From Nigerium massiliense (GTDB lineage: Bacteria > Actinomycetota > Actinomycetes > Propionibacteriales > Propionibacteriaceae): a DNA stretch of 64,000 nucleotides. Positions within the stretch are counted from its first letter, which is position 1. Each line of letters begins with the position of its first letter. Location: assembly GCF_000826085.1 (NCBI RefSeq), contig NZ_CCYM01000003.1, forward strand, positions 1,439,816 through 1,503,815. The letters run 5' to 3'. The translations under genes were made by a program, and so were the position numbers. Under the pieces are notes generated by a model. That model was not told the DNA's origin. It saw only the letters and a list, made by a program, of their open reading frames with translations, and did no database searches. Shown here piece by piece: positions 54,376 to 63,718 of this stretch.

Positions 54376-55893
54376 TCACCTCCCTGGGTCGGCGTCCCGC
54401 CGCTGCGGACTCTTCGTCGGCAGCCAGGACGCGAGGCGTCCGTGCTCGCTGACCTGCTTGAACCGTTCCTCCACGGCCGTACGCAGCCTCGACGGCACCA
54501 CGATCATCAGCTCGTCGCCGACCAGGATGCGGTCGTGGCTCTCGACGCTGCGGGGCTGGCCGTTGCGGATGAGGACGGCCACCATCGTGAGCGGCGGCAG
54601 GCGCAACTCCTGCACCGTGACGCCCTGCAGCTTCGATTCCTTCGGCACCCGGATCTGCATGAAGTCGGCCTGGATCTTGTCCAGGGGCGCGACCTCGACC
54701 TCGATGTCGACCGGGTCGTCCCCCGAGGAGACGCCCAGCAGCCGCGCCACGAACTGAAGCGACGGAGCCTGCACGACCGTGTAGACGATGACCAGCACGA
54801 GGACGGCGTCGAACAGCCCGGCCGATTCCGGGATCCCCGCCGCCAACGGGACGGTCGCCATGATGATCGGCACCGCGCCGCGCAGGCCGGCCCACGAGAT
54901 GAACGCCATCTCGCGCAACGGCAGCCGGAACCACACCGCGCACACGAACACCGACACCGGCCGAGCGACCAGCGTCAGGAAGGCGCCGACGACGAGGCCC
55001 TCGACGAGGAACGGCGTGGTGATGCGGAACGGGTTGGACAGCATGCCGAGCATCACGAACAGGCCGATCTGCGCGATCCAGCCGATGCCCTCGGCGAACG
55101 ACTTGGTCGCCTGCCGATGCGCCAGCCCGGAGTTGCCCAGGACCACCGCGCAGACGTAGACCGCGGCGAACCCGGAGACGTGCACGAGGACGCCGAGCCC
55201 GTAGGACAGCACGATGAAGCCCATGACGGCCAGCACGAACAACCCGGACGCCGGGAAGGCGACGCGCTTGAGCAGCCAGGCGGCGGCGAAGCCGATCCCC
55301 AGGCCCAGCACGATGCCGCCCGCGAGCTCGACCAGGACGAGCGCGGCGATGGCGACCGGGCCACCCTCGGGCAGCGAACCGGCGGCCCACGCCGTCGCCA
55401 TCCCCACCAGCAGCACGATGGGGGCGTCGTTGAGGCCGGACTCCCCCTCCAGCGTGGAGCGGATGTGCGCAGGCAACGGCACCGACCGCATCACGGCGAA
55501 GATGGCGGCCGAGTCGGTCGGCGCGGTGACGGCGCCGAGCAGCACGGCCTGAGCCCAGGACAGGCTGAACACGTAGTGGGCGAAGGCGGCGACGAGCCCG
55601 ACGGAGACCACCACGCCGAGGGTGGCGAGCAGCCCGGCGAGGCGCAGCGAACCGCGGATGTCCTCCCAGCGGGTCGCGAGGCCCCCCTCGCCCAGGATGA
55701 ACACCAGCGCCGCGAACCCCAACGCGTGCGCGAGATCGGGGTCGCTGAAGTGCAGCCCGAACGGGTCGAGCGCCATGCCCACGCCGAGGAAGAGGAGCAG
55801 CGACGGAAGTCCCAGCCTGGACCCCACCCGCGACGACATGACCGCCACCAACAGCACCGCGGCACCGATCAGCATCACGAGGTCCAGCGACAC
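54376..55893 (-). CDS. Potassium/proton antiporter with RCK_C domain (CPA family)
   Basis: 505 residues. Twelve or thirteen membrane helices in the first 395 residues carry the exchanger motifs GAVTAPTDSAAIFAVMRS and EGESGLNDAPIVLL. A TrkA-C/RCK_C domain (about 415-490) ends with a basic tail. This is the NhaP2/CvrA type that exports potassium or sodium in exchange for protons. GTG 55893 is preferred over an upstream ATG because GGAAGGAG lies six to seven bases before it. Confidence 0.9.
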   Translation of the reverse strand: MSLDLVMLIGAAVLLVAVMSSRVGSRLGLPSLLLFLGVGMALDPFGLHFSDPDLAHALGFAALVFILGEGGLATRWEDIRGSLRLAGLLATLGVVVSVGLVAAFAHYVFSLSWAQAVLLGAVTAPTDSAAIFAVMRSVPLPAHIRSTLEGESGLNDAPIVLLVGMATAWAAGSLPEGGPVAIAALVLVELAGGIVLGLGIGFAAAWLLKRVAFPASGLFVLAVMGFIVLSYGLGVLVHVSGFAAVYVCAVVLGNSGLAHRQATKSFAEGIGWIAQIGLFVMLGMLSNPFRITTPFLVEGLVVGAFLTLVARPVSVFVCAVWFRLPLREMAFISWAGLRGAVPIIMATVPLAAGIPESAGLFDAVLVLVIVYTVVQAPSLQFVARLLGVSSGDDPVDIEVEVAPLDKIQADFMQIRVPKESKLQGVTVQELRLPPLTMVAVLIRNGQPRSVESHDRILVGDELMIVVPSRLRTAVEERFKQVSEHGRLASWLPTKSPQRRDADPGR

Positions 55894-56189
55894 GGGCGGC
55901 TCCTTCCGGTGCGTCACATCCTATGGGGAGCGCCCCGGGGCGGCAGGCTGTTTGCGGGACGCGCGTCCCGTCCGGGTGACACCGCCGCCAAGTTTGAGAC
56001 ACTTGTATCGCAAAAGTTGCACACTGGCCCGCCGGCCAGGGAACATTGGTCCTGCCCGCTGGTCTACACCGCGCGGCGCGTCCGCGATGGCCTGGAGTGG
56101 GAGGGATCTTCAGGCCGTCGCGGATGTCTTTTCTACCGACTTCCGCCCACCGCGCACCCGGGACGCGCCCTTCGGGCAGACTGCCCCGT

Positions 56190-56786
56190 ATGACAGGCAC
56201 GACCCATCGCATCATCGTCGCCGGCGCCTCGCTGCTGCTGACCGGCGCCCTCGCCGCCTGCACGGCGCAGACCTCGGGACCGTCGACGGCGCCGAGCACG
56301 CCCGCGGCCGCCTCCGAACCGGCCGCCAGCGCGTCCCCGACGCCGAGCGCCGCCCCGGCCCCCGCCCACGGCGGCGCCCCGCAGGGCGCCCGCGACGGCG
56401 CCGCCCTCTCCGAGAAGAAGCAATCCGGTCGCGCGGTCAAGCTCCAGCACAACGACGATGGAACCTGGACGATCGACGTGGTGAAGTCCGGAAGCAACGC
56501 GGTCGACTCGGTCAAGGTGAGCGGCGACGGCGCGCAGGTGACCGGGGCCGCCAAGGCCCCCGACCTCAGCGGCGACACCCTCACTCAGTTCACCCAGGCG
56601 CGCGCCAACGTCTCGGACGCCGTGGCCGCGGCGATCCAGGAGGTGCCCGGTGGGGTCGACAGCGTCACGCTGACCAGCCACAAGAACGCCCCCGCCTACG
56701 ATGTGACGATGTTCGCCGGCGGGGGTACCGACCAGCGCCACGTGTACGTCAACGCCGTCAACGGGTCGTTCATGGAGACGGCCTAG
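56190..56786 (+). CDS. Secreted lipoprotein with PepSY-like repeats
   Basis: 198 residues. The signal peptide ends with lipobox LTGALAACTA (Cys about 23) and is followed by a 45-residue Ala/Pro/Ser linker. The mature part shows two PepSY-like units (DGTWTIDVVKSGSNAVDSVKVS and DAVAAAIQEVPGGVDSV, with APAYDVTMFAGGG). PepSY domains inhibit proteases or modulate envelope enzymes. The true start was set at ATG 56190 in front of a basic, hydrophobic signal. The family is not certain. Confidence 0.75.
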   Translation: MTGTTHRIIVAGASLLLTGALAACTAQTSGPSTAPSTPAAASEPAASASPTPSAAPAPAHGGAPQGARDGAALSEKKQSGRAVKLQHNDDGTWTIDVVKSGSNAVDSVKVSGDGAQVTGAAKAPDLSGDTLTQFTQARANVSDAVAAAIQEVPGGVDSVTLTSHKNAPAYDVTMFAGGGTDQRHVYVNAVNGSFMETA

Positions 56787-56938
56787 GTCCGCGTCCGGCG
56801 CCTGTGCCCTCCCGGCGATGCACAAGCCTCGCTCACGTCGCCGGATGCGTCCCGCCGGCGTCGCGCCCCGCGGCAACACCCCGCGCGGCGCGGGCTCGGG
56901 TGAGGCCCGATGAGGGGCGAGCCAGTAACGTCTACGGG

Positions 56939-58825
56939 GTGAACAACGAGAACCCCGCCCCCGAGGACGCCCCGATCGACGAGGTTGCCCCCGCTGAGGC
57001 GGTGCCGACGGCCGACGCGACGCCCGAATCCCCCGCCTCCACGGCGACTGAACCGCCCGCTGGCCAGGCATCGGAGTCGGAGGACGACGGCCCGTCCTTC
57101 GCCGACCTCATCTCCGACGAGCGGCTGCTCAAGGCCGTCCGCGACGTCGGCTATGAGAAGCCGAGCCCGATCCAGGCCGCGACCATCCCCGCGCTGCTGG
57201 AGGGCCGCGACGTCGTCGGGCTCGCCCAGACCGGCACCGGCAAGACAGCCGCGTTCGCGCTGCCCCTGCTGCAGCGGCTCGACCCCAAACAGAAGACTCC
57301 GCAGGCGCTCATCCTCGAGCCGACCCGCGAGCTCGCTCTGCAGGTCTGCGAGGCGCTGGAGAAGTACTCCGCGCGACTGCCCGGCATCCACGTGCTGCCG
57401 GTCTACGGCGGCCAGGGCTACGGCGTTCAGCTCAGCGCGCTGCGCCGCGGCGTCCACGTGGTCGTCGGCACGCCCGGACGCATCATGGACCACCTGGAGC
57501 GCGGCACCCTCGACCTGACCGGGCTGCGCATGCTGGTGCTCGACGAGGCCGACGAGATGCTCAACATGGGCTTCGCCGAGGACGTCGAGACGATCCTGGC
57601 CGATACCCCCGCCGAGAAGCAGGCCGCGCTGTTCTCGGCGACGATGCCTCGCCAGATCCGCCGGCTCGCGGAGAGCTACCTCACCGATCCGGTCGAGGTG
57701 AACGTCAAGGGCAAGACCGCGACGGCGCCGAACGTGCGGCACCGCTACCTGATCGTGTCCTACCCGCAGAAGGTGGACGCCCTGACCCGCATCCTCGAGG
57801 TGGAGAACTTCGAGGGGATGATCGTGTTCGTCCGCACGAAGACCGAGACGGAGACCCTCGCCGAGAAGCTGCGGGCGCGCGGATTCTCCGCCGCGGCGAT
57901 CAACGGCGACGTCAACCAGGCCCAGCGCGAGAGGACGATCGGGCAGCTGAAGTCGGCCAAGCTCGACATCCTCGTCGCCACGGACGTCGCCGCCCGCGGC
58001 CTGGACGTCGACCGCATCAGCCACGTCGTCAACTACGACATCCCCACCGACACCGAGTCGTACGTGCACCGCATCGGGCGCACCGGCCGCGCCGGACGCA
58101 GCGGCGAGGCGATCTCGTTCGTCACCCCGCGCGAGCGGCACCTGCTGCGCTCGATCGAGAAGGCGACCCGACAGACGCTGGAGCAGATGCCCCTGCCGAC
58201 CGTCGAGGACGTCAACGCGACCCGTCTCAACCGCTTCGACGACGCGATCACCGCGGCGCTGGCCGACGACCGGCTCGGCTTCTTCCGCGACGTCGTGGAG
58301 CACTACGTCAACGAGTTCAACGTCCCCGAACTGGACGTCGCCGGCGCGCTGGCGACGGTGCTGCAGGGCGACGCCCCCATGCTGCTGGAGCCCGACCCCG
58401 AGCCGCGCAGCCGGGACCGCTTCAAGGACTCCGACCGCGCTCGCGGCGAGAGCGGACGCGAACCGCGCAATCGCCGCACCGGTGGCCCGATGGCGACCTA
58501 CCGCATCGCGGTCGGCCGTCGCCACAAGGTGCAGCCCCGGCAGATCGTCGGCGCGCTGGCGAACGAGGGTGGCCTCGCCCGCGAGGACTTCGGGCACATC
58601 GACATCCGCGGGGACTTCTCGCTGGTGGAGCTGCCCGCCTCGCTCCCCCAGCAGGTCTGGGACGCGCTGCGCTCCACCCGCATCTCGGGCAAGTTGATCG
58701 AGCTGCGGCCGGACAAGGGCGGACGCTTCGATTCGGACAGGGGCGGTCGGTTCGACAAGGGCGGCCGCTTCGACGGACCGAAGGGGTACGGCAAGAAGGA
58801 CAGGAAGTTCAAGAAGAAGTTCTAG
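56939..58825 (+). CDS. deaD: DEAD-box RNA helicase with DbpA-like RNA-binding domain
   Basis: 628 residues. An acidic N-terminal 55 residues precede the helicase core: Q-motif (GYEKPSPIQAATIP), Walker A AQTGTGKTA, PTRELALQV, VGTPGRI, DEAD, SAT, and HRIGRTGRAGRSG. A DbpA RNA-binding domain follows (about 510-580), ended by repeats of GGRFD and a Lys-rich tail. It unwinds structured RNA in ribosome assembly, mRNA decay or cold adaptation. The start is a GTG at 56939 just after the lipoprotein gene. Confidence 0.95.
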   Translation: MNNENPAPEDAPIDEVAPAEAVPTADATPESPASTATEPPAGQASESEDDGPSFADLISDERLLKAVRDVGYEKPSPIQAATIPALLEGRDVVGLAQTGTGKTAAFALPLLQRLDPKQKTPQALILEPTRELALQVCEALEKYSARLPGIHVLPVYGGQGYGVQLSALRRGVHVVVGTPGRIMDHLERGTLDLTGLRMLVLDEADEMLNMGFAEDVETILADTPAEKQAALFSATMPRQIRRLAESYLTDPVEVNVKGKTATAPNVRHRYLIVSYPQKVDALTRILEVENFEGMIVFVRTKTETETLAEKLRARGFSAAAINGDVNQAQRERTIGQLKSAKLDILVATDVAARGLDVDRISHVVNYDIPTDTESYVHRIGRTGRAGRSGEAISFVTPRERHLLRSIEKATRQTLEQMPLPTVEDVNATRLNRFDDAITAALADDRLGFFRDVVEHYVNEFNVPELDVAGALATVLQGDAPMLLEPDPEPRSRDRFKDSDRARGESGREPRNRRTGGPMATYRIAVGRRHKVQPRQIVGALANEGGLAREDFGHIDIRGDFSLVELPASLPQQVWDALRSTRISGKLIELRPDKGGRFDSDRGGRFDKGGRFDGPKGYGKKDRKFKKKF

Positions 58826-59005
58826 GGCGGCGTCCGTCCGGGGACGGCGCACGGCTCGGGACGGCAAGCCAGGGCGAGGACGCAACGTCGCGTCTCGCGC
58901 GTGGTTCGAACCGACATCGCAGAAGTGACCGACAGCCGAGCGGCTGACGATGTCGGGTTCGACGCCTGAGGCGCGACGGCATCCTCGTCGGAGCGGCTGG
59001 CCTGC

Positions 59006-59461
59006 TCAGGCGCGGCCGCGGCGCGCGTGCATCGGGAGCCAGACGCTCAGCGCCATGACGACCATCGCGAGCGGGACGTGCACGGCCGCGAGCTGATCGG
59101 CGCCGTCGTCCGTGATGAGGCCACCGAGGTGGCCCACCCCCGCGAGGAGGACGGTCAGCAGGAGGGCGCCGATCCACAGCCCCCGCTGGGCCCGCAGCTT
59201 CCACAACGCCCACACGGTCGTGATGACGGCGAGCGCGATCACGGCCTTCGCGCCGGTGTCGTGCACCTGCACCCAGTACTCAGGCCGCGGGTCCTCGGCG
59301 AGGAACATCCCGGCCCAGAGGCCCTGGAGCATGATGCCGAGCGCGGTTAGCCCCGACAGGACGCCGAAGACCCTGCGGGCGGCGGCGTCGGTAGCGCGGG
59401 GGTTTTCGGGACGGGAGACGGGATCTCCCGTGCGGGGGTCGGTCGCGGTGGTTTCAGCCAT
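59006..59461 (-). CDS. Four-helix membrane protein of unknown function
   Basis: 151 residues. About 25 charged residues precede four hydrophobic segments (about 31-50, 70-90, 98-115 and 125-145). HDTGAKAVIALAVITTVWALWKL and GVGHLGGLITDDG lie in between. The pattern resembles DUF6220-like four-helix proteins. Function unknown. Monocistronic and convergent with deaD. Confidence 0.75.
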   Translation of the reverse strand: MAETTATDPRTGDPVSRPENPRATDAAARRVFGVLSGLTALGIMLQGLWAGMFLAEDPRPEYWVQVHDTGAKAVIALAVITTVWALWKLRAQRGLWIGALLLTVLLAGVGHLGGLITDDGADQLAAVHVPLAMVVMALSVWLPMHARRGRA

Positions 59462-59939
59462 GGCGGGGCCTCCGATTCTCGATGTGCTTCTGTGCTGGCT
59501 GCTGCCCGGTCAGCGCGCTCGTTTCCCGGCCGTCGGCGGGGGTCCCCGGCTGAGCGGCGTGCGTGATGTGGCGCAACTCAGTCCTGACAACGAACTCGGT
59601 GACTCGGCGCGAGGCCAGGTCAGCCGATGTCACCAGTCTGCGTTCCGTAGGTAAGGGCACGGTAAGGATCGAGAACCCGCCAGCGGTGGGGATCGGCTTC
59701 GGTGAGGGCGGGCGTCCACGGAAACGAAAAGGCCCCGTTTGGCGCTTGTACTGCGCGAAACGGGGCCTCGATCTGGCGGGCTGGCGACAGAAAGCCAGCC
59801 ACCTGGCATGACGCGGCTCGCCTCGGTCTACGTTTCCCGGCAGTTGAGCTCGGATTTCCCGTGCCCATCTTCGGAGCGCAAGCTCCGGCATCGCGCGGGA
59901 CCGGCAGCTCTGTAGATGGCGCCGCCGTCCTCGGCCGAA
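59462..59939. other. Gene-poor stretch left of the insertion-sequence cluster
   Basis: 478 bases with no acceptable gene. Short frames on both strands cross the hairpin at 59731-59766 and look like noise. This part may be the eroded body of the gene whose last codons are at 59940-60056, or simply intergenic. Confidence 0.5.
59731..59766 (-). terminator. Strong terminator reading on the minus strand
   Basis: GGCCCCGTTT with GGCGC (59731-59745) pairs with GCGCGAAACGGGGCC (59753-59766 region). On the minus strand the stem is followed by TTTTCGTTT, as in an intrinsic terminator. It would end transcripts coming from the remnant gene or the insertion sequences. Confidence 0.75.
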
Positions 59940-60056
59940 CTACCGCTGTCCCTTGAGCCAGTTCAAGACGCCGCGGGCGCCCGACACCATCTCAGTGGAG
60001 CCGCCCGTCTGTCCGTCGTCATCCTCATACAGGTAGTCGCACTTGATTCCGGGCTC
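59940..60056 (-). pseudogene. C-terminal remnant of an unidentified gene at the insertion-sequence junction
   Basis: Right after the left end of the outer insertion sequence the minus strand reads about 39 codons to a TAG at 59940: PEPGIKCDYLYEDDDG, then QTGGSTEMVSGARGVLNWLKGQR. The composition looks like genuine protein and a terminator follows downstream. The rest of the gene has been lost to the insertion or a deletion. I do not recognise the family. Confidence 0.5.
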
Positions 60057-60088
60057 GGGACTGCTGCACGATTGGTGACAGTTTGTAG

Positions 60089-60391
60089 TCACGCAGCCTG
60101 ATCGGCTGTGCGAGTCATGGTGGTCTCGTACTCGATGGGCGTCAATCTGCCGAGGCGGTCTTGTCGACGGCGTCGGTGGTAGGTGCGTTCGATCCAGGTC
60201 ACGATCGCGATCCGCAACTGTTCGCGGGTGGCCCAGCGGCGGGTGTTCAGGACGTTCTTTTGCAGTAGGGCGAAGAAGCTCTCCATGGCTGCGTTGTCGC
60301 CACAGGCACCGACTCTGCCCATCGACCCGACGAGCTGGTGGTCCTTGAGTCGTGTGACGAATTTACGGCTGCGGAATTGAGATCCGCGATC
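60089..60391 (-). pseudogene. OrfB transposase of element A, C-terminal part
   Basis: Continues the reading of 61762-62388 after the inserted element: DRGSQFRSRKFVTRLKDH, GDNAAMESFFALLQKNVL with the catalytic Glu, and LGRLTPIEYETTM near the end. Together the two parts form one IS3-type integrase-fold transposase; separated by 1.37 kb they cannot give a product. Confidence 0.85.
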
Positions 60392-60426
60392 GGGCCCTAC
60401 CCCCGGAACTTGGACACAGGGTGTGA

Positions 60427-61347
60427 TTACGCGGCGGTCGGCAGCGTAGCGGCCCGGCGGGCCTCGTAGGTGGACGGGGACAGGTAGCCGCACCAGGTGT
60501 GACGGCGGCGGGTGTTGTAGCGGACGAGCCACCTGAAGACCTGCCGGCGGCAGGTCAGCTCGTCTGTCCAGCAGGCGGCGTCCTGAAGGACCTCGCGCTT
60601 CATCGTGGCGTTGAACGACTCCGCGAGCGTGTTGTCGGCGGACGATCCGATGCCGCCCATGGATTGGGTGACACCGAGCTTCCTGCACAGCTTGGCGTAG
60701 GCCTTGGAGCAGTAGACCGACCCGTGGTCGCTGTGGAAGATCGCGCCCTTGAGGCTGCCCCGGGTCGCGGCCGCTGCGTTGAGGGCGTCCTCCACGAGCT
60801 CGGTGCGCATGTGGTCGGCGATCGCCCAGCCGGCGAGCCGGCGTGAGTAGCAGTCGATCACGGTCGCCAGGTACAGGTTCGTCCCGTCGGCCAACGGCAG
60901 GTAGGTGATGTCCCCGACGTAGCGCCGGTTCGGGCGCTCGGCGGTGAAGTCCCGCTTGAGCAGATCCAAATACTTCTGCCCCGACGGCTCGGGGATCGTG
61001 GTCCGCACCCGCCGCTTCTTCGCGTAGCCACGGATGCCCTCGAGCCGCATCACCCTGGCCACGCGCTTGTGGTTCACGCGCTCACCGGCAGGGGCGTTGT
61101 CGTTGAGCTCGGCGGTGATCCGCGGCGCCCCCTGGGTGTCGTCCTCGGCATGAACGGCCCTGATCCGCGTCGCGAGCTCAGCATCTGCCCGGGCGCGCTC
61201 TGCGCGAGCGGGGGCGGCGTTGAGCCAGGCGTAGCAGGACGAGCGCTCGATCTCGACGAGCGCGCACAGTCGCTTCACCTCGAAGGTGGCGGAGTTGTCG
61301 GCGACGAACTGGAAGCGACTCACCAGCGCGTCTCCCCGGCGAAACAC
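60427..61347 (-). CDS. Transposase OrfB of element B
   Basis: 306 residues, IS3-type DDE integrase: HTH_21-like start, then VGDITYLPL (first Asp), AIFHSDHGSVY (second Asp) and NTLAESFNATMKREV (Glu). It overlaps orfA by 28 bases in the -1 frame, so the active OrfAB is probably made by programmed frameshifting. All motifs intact. Confidence 0.9.
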   Translation of the reverse strand: MFRRGDALVSRFQFVADNSATFEVKRLCALVEIERSSCYAWLNAAPARAERARADAELATRIRAVHAEDDTQGAPRITAELNDNAPAGERVNHKRVARVMRLEGIRGYAKKRRVRTTIPEPSGQKYLDLLKRDFTAERPNRRYVGDITYLPLADGTNLYLATVIDCYSRRLAGWAIADHMRTELVEDALNAAAATRGSLKGAIFHSDHGSVYCSKAYAKLCRKLGVTQSMGGIGSSADNTLAESFNATMKREVLQDAACWTDELTCRRQVFRWLVRYNTRRRHTWCGYLSPSTYEARRAATLPTAA

Positions 61348-61688
61348 TTGGCCGCCCGCTGGAGAATCTCCCGCTCGGTGGTGAGCTTGGTCGTCTCGGC
61401 ACGTAGCGCCGCGTTCTCGGCCTCGAGTCGGGCGATCCTCTGCTCGGGCGCCTCACCCTCGGGTACCGCGGGGCTCGGCCCTGGAGGCTTGGACTGCAAC
61501 GGGCTGGAGGTCAGCGTTCCGTCGGCGGCGGTCTTCTTGCCCGTCCCGTAGACCTCGAGCCAGCCCCGCAGCGTGCCGCGCACGATGCCGAGGTCCTCGG
61601 CGATGCCGCGGACCGTGGCGCCCGGGGTGGACTCGTACAAGTCGACGGCCTGACGACGAAACTCCTCGGAGTAGTTCTTCCTGGCCAT
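61320..61688 (-). CDS. Transposase OrfA of element B
   Basis: 122 residues. N-terminal helix-turn-helix (MARKNYSEEFRRQAVDLYES, GIAEDLGIVRGTLRGWL) binds the inverted repeats; the C-terminal leucine-zipper helix (RIARLEAENAALRAETTKL) drives dimerisation. The ATG at 61688 is chosen because an upstream ATG overlaps the terminal repeat region. Confidence 0.9.
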   Translation of the reverse strand: MARKNYSEEFRRQAVDLYESTPGATVRGIAEDLGIVRGTLRGWLEVYGTGKKTAADGTLTSSPLQSKPPGPSPAVPEGEAPEQRIARLEAENAALRAETTKLTTEREILQRAAKCFAGETRW

Positions 61689-61761
61689 GGTTCTCGGATC
61701 ATCTCGCTTCCCCAGCACCACGTGCTGGATTCAGCGTGTCCAAGAACCGGGGTCAGGCCCC

Positions 61762-62388
61762 ATCGCTGTGCACGATGCACCCGGCCACGCCCACATCATC
61801 GGCTGTCCGGCGTGAGACGGCCGAATTCAACGCTGCCACAGCGAGTTTGGACTTCATCCGGGAATCGATTGAGTATCCGACGATCCTTCCGGAGCAGGCG
61901 TCCTTGATCGCACACAAGTACAGCTTCCCTTCGTTGGTCTTGTGTTCGGTGATGTCGGTCAACCACACCGTGTTCACCTGTTCGGCGGCGGTGAAGTCGT
62001 GCCGGGTGCGGCCCTTGTCATCCTCGAACGCGAGCAGATCGTCATGCACCGGCGGTCCGGGCCGCGGTCGACCAGCCCGTTTCTTGGCGAACACCGACCA
62101 CCACGAATTGGCCGAGCAGATCGCCCACGCCGTTCGCGGGCTCATCTGCTGGCCCTCGTCGCCGGCCTCGTCGCGGCAGTACCGGTATCCGAACGCCGGG
62201 TCGTCACGGTGGGCGTCGAACAACGCGTTCGCCCGGTACGCCCACGCCAACTCGGCGTCACTGACCGGGCACGCCAGCCACCGGTAGTACTGCTGGCGAC
62301 ACAATCTCAGGACCCGGCACGTCACCGTCACAGGCACCCGGACCGGGTGCTCATGCGCGGCCAACTCGCGGACGAGCGGGAACATCAT
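61762..62388 (-). pseudogene. OrfB transposase of element A, N-terminal part
   Basis: Reads MMFPLVRELAAHEHPVRVPV from an ATG that overlaps the orfA stop (ATGA), with WLTDITEHKTNEGKLYLCAIKDACS carrying the first catalytic Asp, and stops at IVHSD where element B is inserted. Completed by 60089-60391. Confidence 0.87.
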
Positions 62389-62678
62389 TTTGGGGGCAGA
62401 TTCGCCTGCGACAGATAGGCCGCGGCGCGACGCAGCACCTCGTTCTCCTGCTCCAACAGGCGGTTTCGCCGTTTCAGCTCGCGCAGCTCCGCATTATCCG
62501 TCGCGGTCGTGCCGGGCTTGTTCCCGTCGTCGACGTCGGCCTTGCGCAGCCACTTGTTCAACGTCATCTCGTGGATCCCGAAGTCCTTGGCGACCTGTGC
62601 CAACGTGACGCCCGCTTCGCGGGCGCGCGCGACGCGCACCACGTCGTCGCGGAACTCTTTCGGATAGGGCTTGGGCAT
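62385..62678 (-). CDS. Transposase OrfA of element A
   Basis: 97 residues: MPKPYPKEFRDDVVRVAR helix-turn-helix region with AQVAKDFGIHEMTLNKWL, and a heptad helix (ELRELKRRNRLLEQENEVLRRA). Overlaps OrfB by four bases in the -1 frame, after CCAAAA, a possible slip site. Intact, but its OrfB is broken. Confidence 0.88.
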   Translation of the reverse strand: MPKPYPKEFRDDVVRVARAREAGVTLAQVAKDFGIHEMTLNKWLRKADVDDGNKPGTTATDNAELRELKRRNRLLEQENEVLRRAAAYLSQANLPPK

Positions 62679-62746
62679 CACAGCATCCTTCCAGGCCGCC
62701 CTGCCAGGCAAGCCAGATCAGATGTCACCTATCCGTGCAGCAGTCC

Positions 62747-63367
62747 CTATTGGGCCCCGCGGTCGCTGTGATGGATCAGTCCGCTTTGGCAGCGCACGGC
62801 GCCACTGGTCAGCAGTGCGTGCTCCAGCGCCAGCAGGGGCAGGCCGTCGGTATGGAGGGTCGCAGCGACCGCCCATCCGACGATCTTGCGAGTGCATACG
62901 TCGGTGATGAACGCGACGTAGCAGAATCCGGCGAGGATCCGCACGTAGGTCATGTCAGCGACCCACAGGCGGTTCGGCTGCTCTGCAGTAAAGCGCCGCT
63001 CGACCAGATCCGGGCGGGCATCGGGCACGTGAGTGGGGTATGTGGTGACCGGCTTCCGGCCACGCCGTACCCCCTGAAGGCCAGCTCCTCGCATAAGGCG
63101 GGCGACCTGGTCACGGCCCATATCCCAGCCAGCGCGCCGCATCGCATGGTGCATCTTCCGCACCCCGTAGACGCTGTAGTTCTCGGCGTGGATGCGCCGG
63201 AGCTCCGGCAGGAGAACCTCATCCCGCAGAGCTCTGGCCGAGGTTGGGCGTGCCTTGGCGGCCCGGTAGCCGCGGGAGGTGATGAACCCACACTCTGTCG
63301 CGCTAAGCACGCGGCAGATGGCCTCGACCCCGAACCGATCACGGTGCTCGTCGATGAACCGGATCAT
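62747..63367 (-). pseudogene. Truncated OrfB transposase of element C
   Basis: 206 codons of an IS3-type OrfB (MIRFIDEHRDRFGVEAICRVL, WVADMTYVRI with first Asp, LIHHSDRGAQ with second Asp) that ends exactly at the end of element A. The C-terminal third with the catalytic Glu is missing and is not found beyond the other side of element A. Confidence 0.87.
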
Positions 63368-63715
63368 CTCGTCGTGGGGCGGTCGAGTTCCGCGGCGAAA
63401 AAAGCCGAGGCCGCTTTGAGGATCTCGTTGGCACGGCGAGCTTCAGCCAGTTCACGGCGCAAACGCCGGTTCTCCTCCTCGAGCGACTCGCTGCTGCCAG
63501 CGGACGGTTCGGTGGGGCCGTAGCGGTTGCACCAGATCCTCAGCGTCTCCGTGCCGACACCGAGCTGCGGGGCGATGGCACGTATCGACTCTGCACGTGG
63601 GCCGCCCTCGCGCGCCTGGCGGTCGTAGACCATCCGCACGGCGCGGTCACGCAGCTCGGGACTGAACTTCTTGGGCATACTCCGATTCTCCTTGCTGAGA
63701 CTCGGAACGAAACCC
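62748..63715 (-). mobile_element. Truncated IS3-family element C
   Basis: Contains OrfA and about two thirds of OrfB, cut by element A. The right end lies somewhere after 63678; no clear terminal repeat can be set because its partner end is missing. Confidence 0.75.
63364..63678 (-). CDS. Transposase OrfA of element C
   Basis: 104 residues of IS3-type OrfA: MPKKFSPELRDRAVRMVYDR, IAPQLGVGTETLRIWCNRYG and a heptad-containing helix (SLEEENRRLRRELAEARRANEIL). Overlaps the truncated orfB by four bases in the -1 frame. The element can no longer move by itself. Confidence 0.88.
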   Translation of the reverse strand: MPKKFSPELRDRAVRMVYDRQAREGGPRAESIRAIAPQLGVGTETLRIWCNRYGPTEPSAGSSESLEEENRRLRRELAEARRANEILKAASAFFAAELDRPTTR

Positions 63716-63718
63716 AGG

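Larger units (their letters stand above)
60392..61761 (-). mobile_element. IS3-family element B, intact, inserted in element A
   Basis: 1370 bases. Terminal inverted repeats of 26 bases match at 21 positions; both end with the inner CTTGGACAC. A 3-bp target duplication ATC flanks it (60389-60391 and 61762-61764), as usual for IS3. It encodes OrfA and OrfB in overlapping frames, the standard frameshift arrangement. Both genes are open and catalytic residues are present, so it may still be mobile. Confidence 0.92.
60057..62747 (-). mobile_element. IS3-family element A, interrupted by element B
   Basis: Terminal inverted repeats GGGACTGCTGCACG at 60057-60070 and its complement at 62734-62747, extended by GGTGACA inside. 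Without element B it would be about 1.3 kb, the usual size. It encodes OrfA (62385-62678) and OrfB (60089-62388, split). No target duplication is seen at its outer ends, so one flank was probably lost. Confidence 0.85.

Noticed and set aside
59454..59891. A 145-codon minus-strand frame left of the insertion cluster
   Set aside because: It crosses a strong terminator hairpin and overlaps the start of the membrane protein gene; composition is not protein-like.
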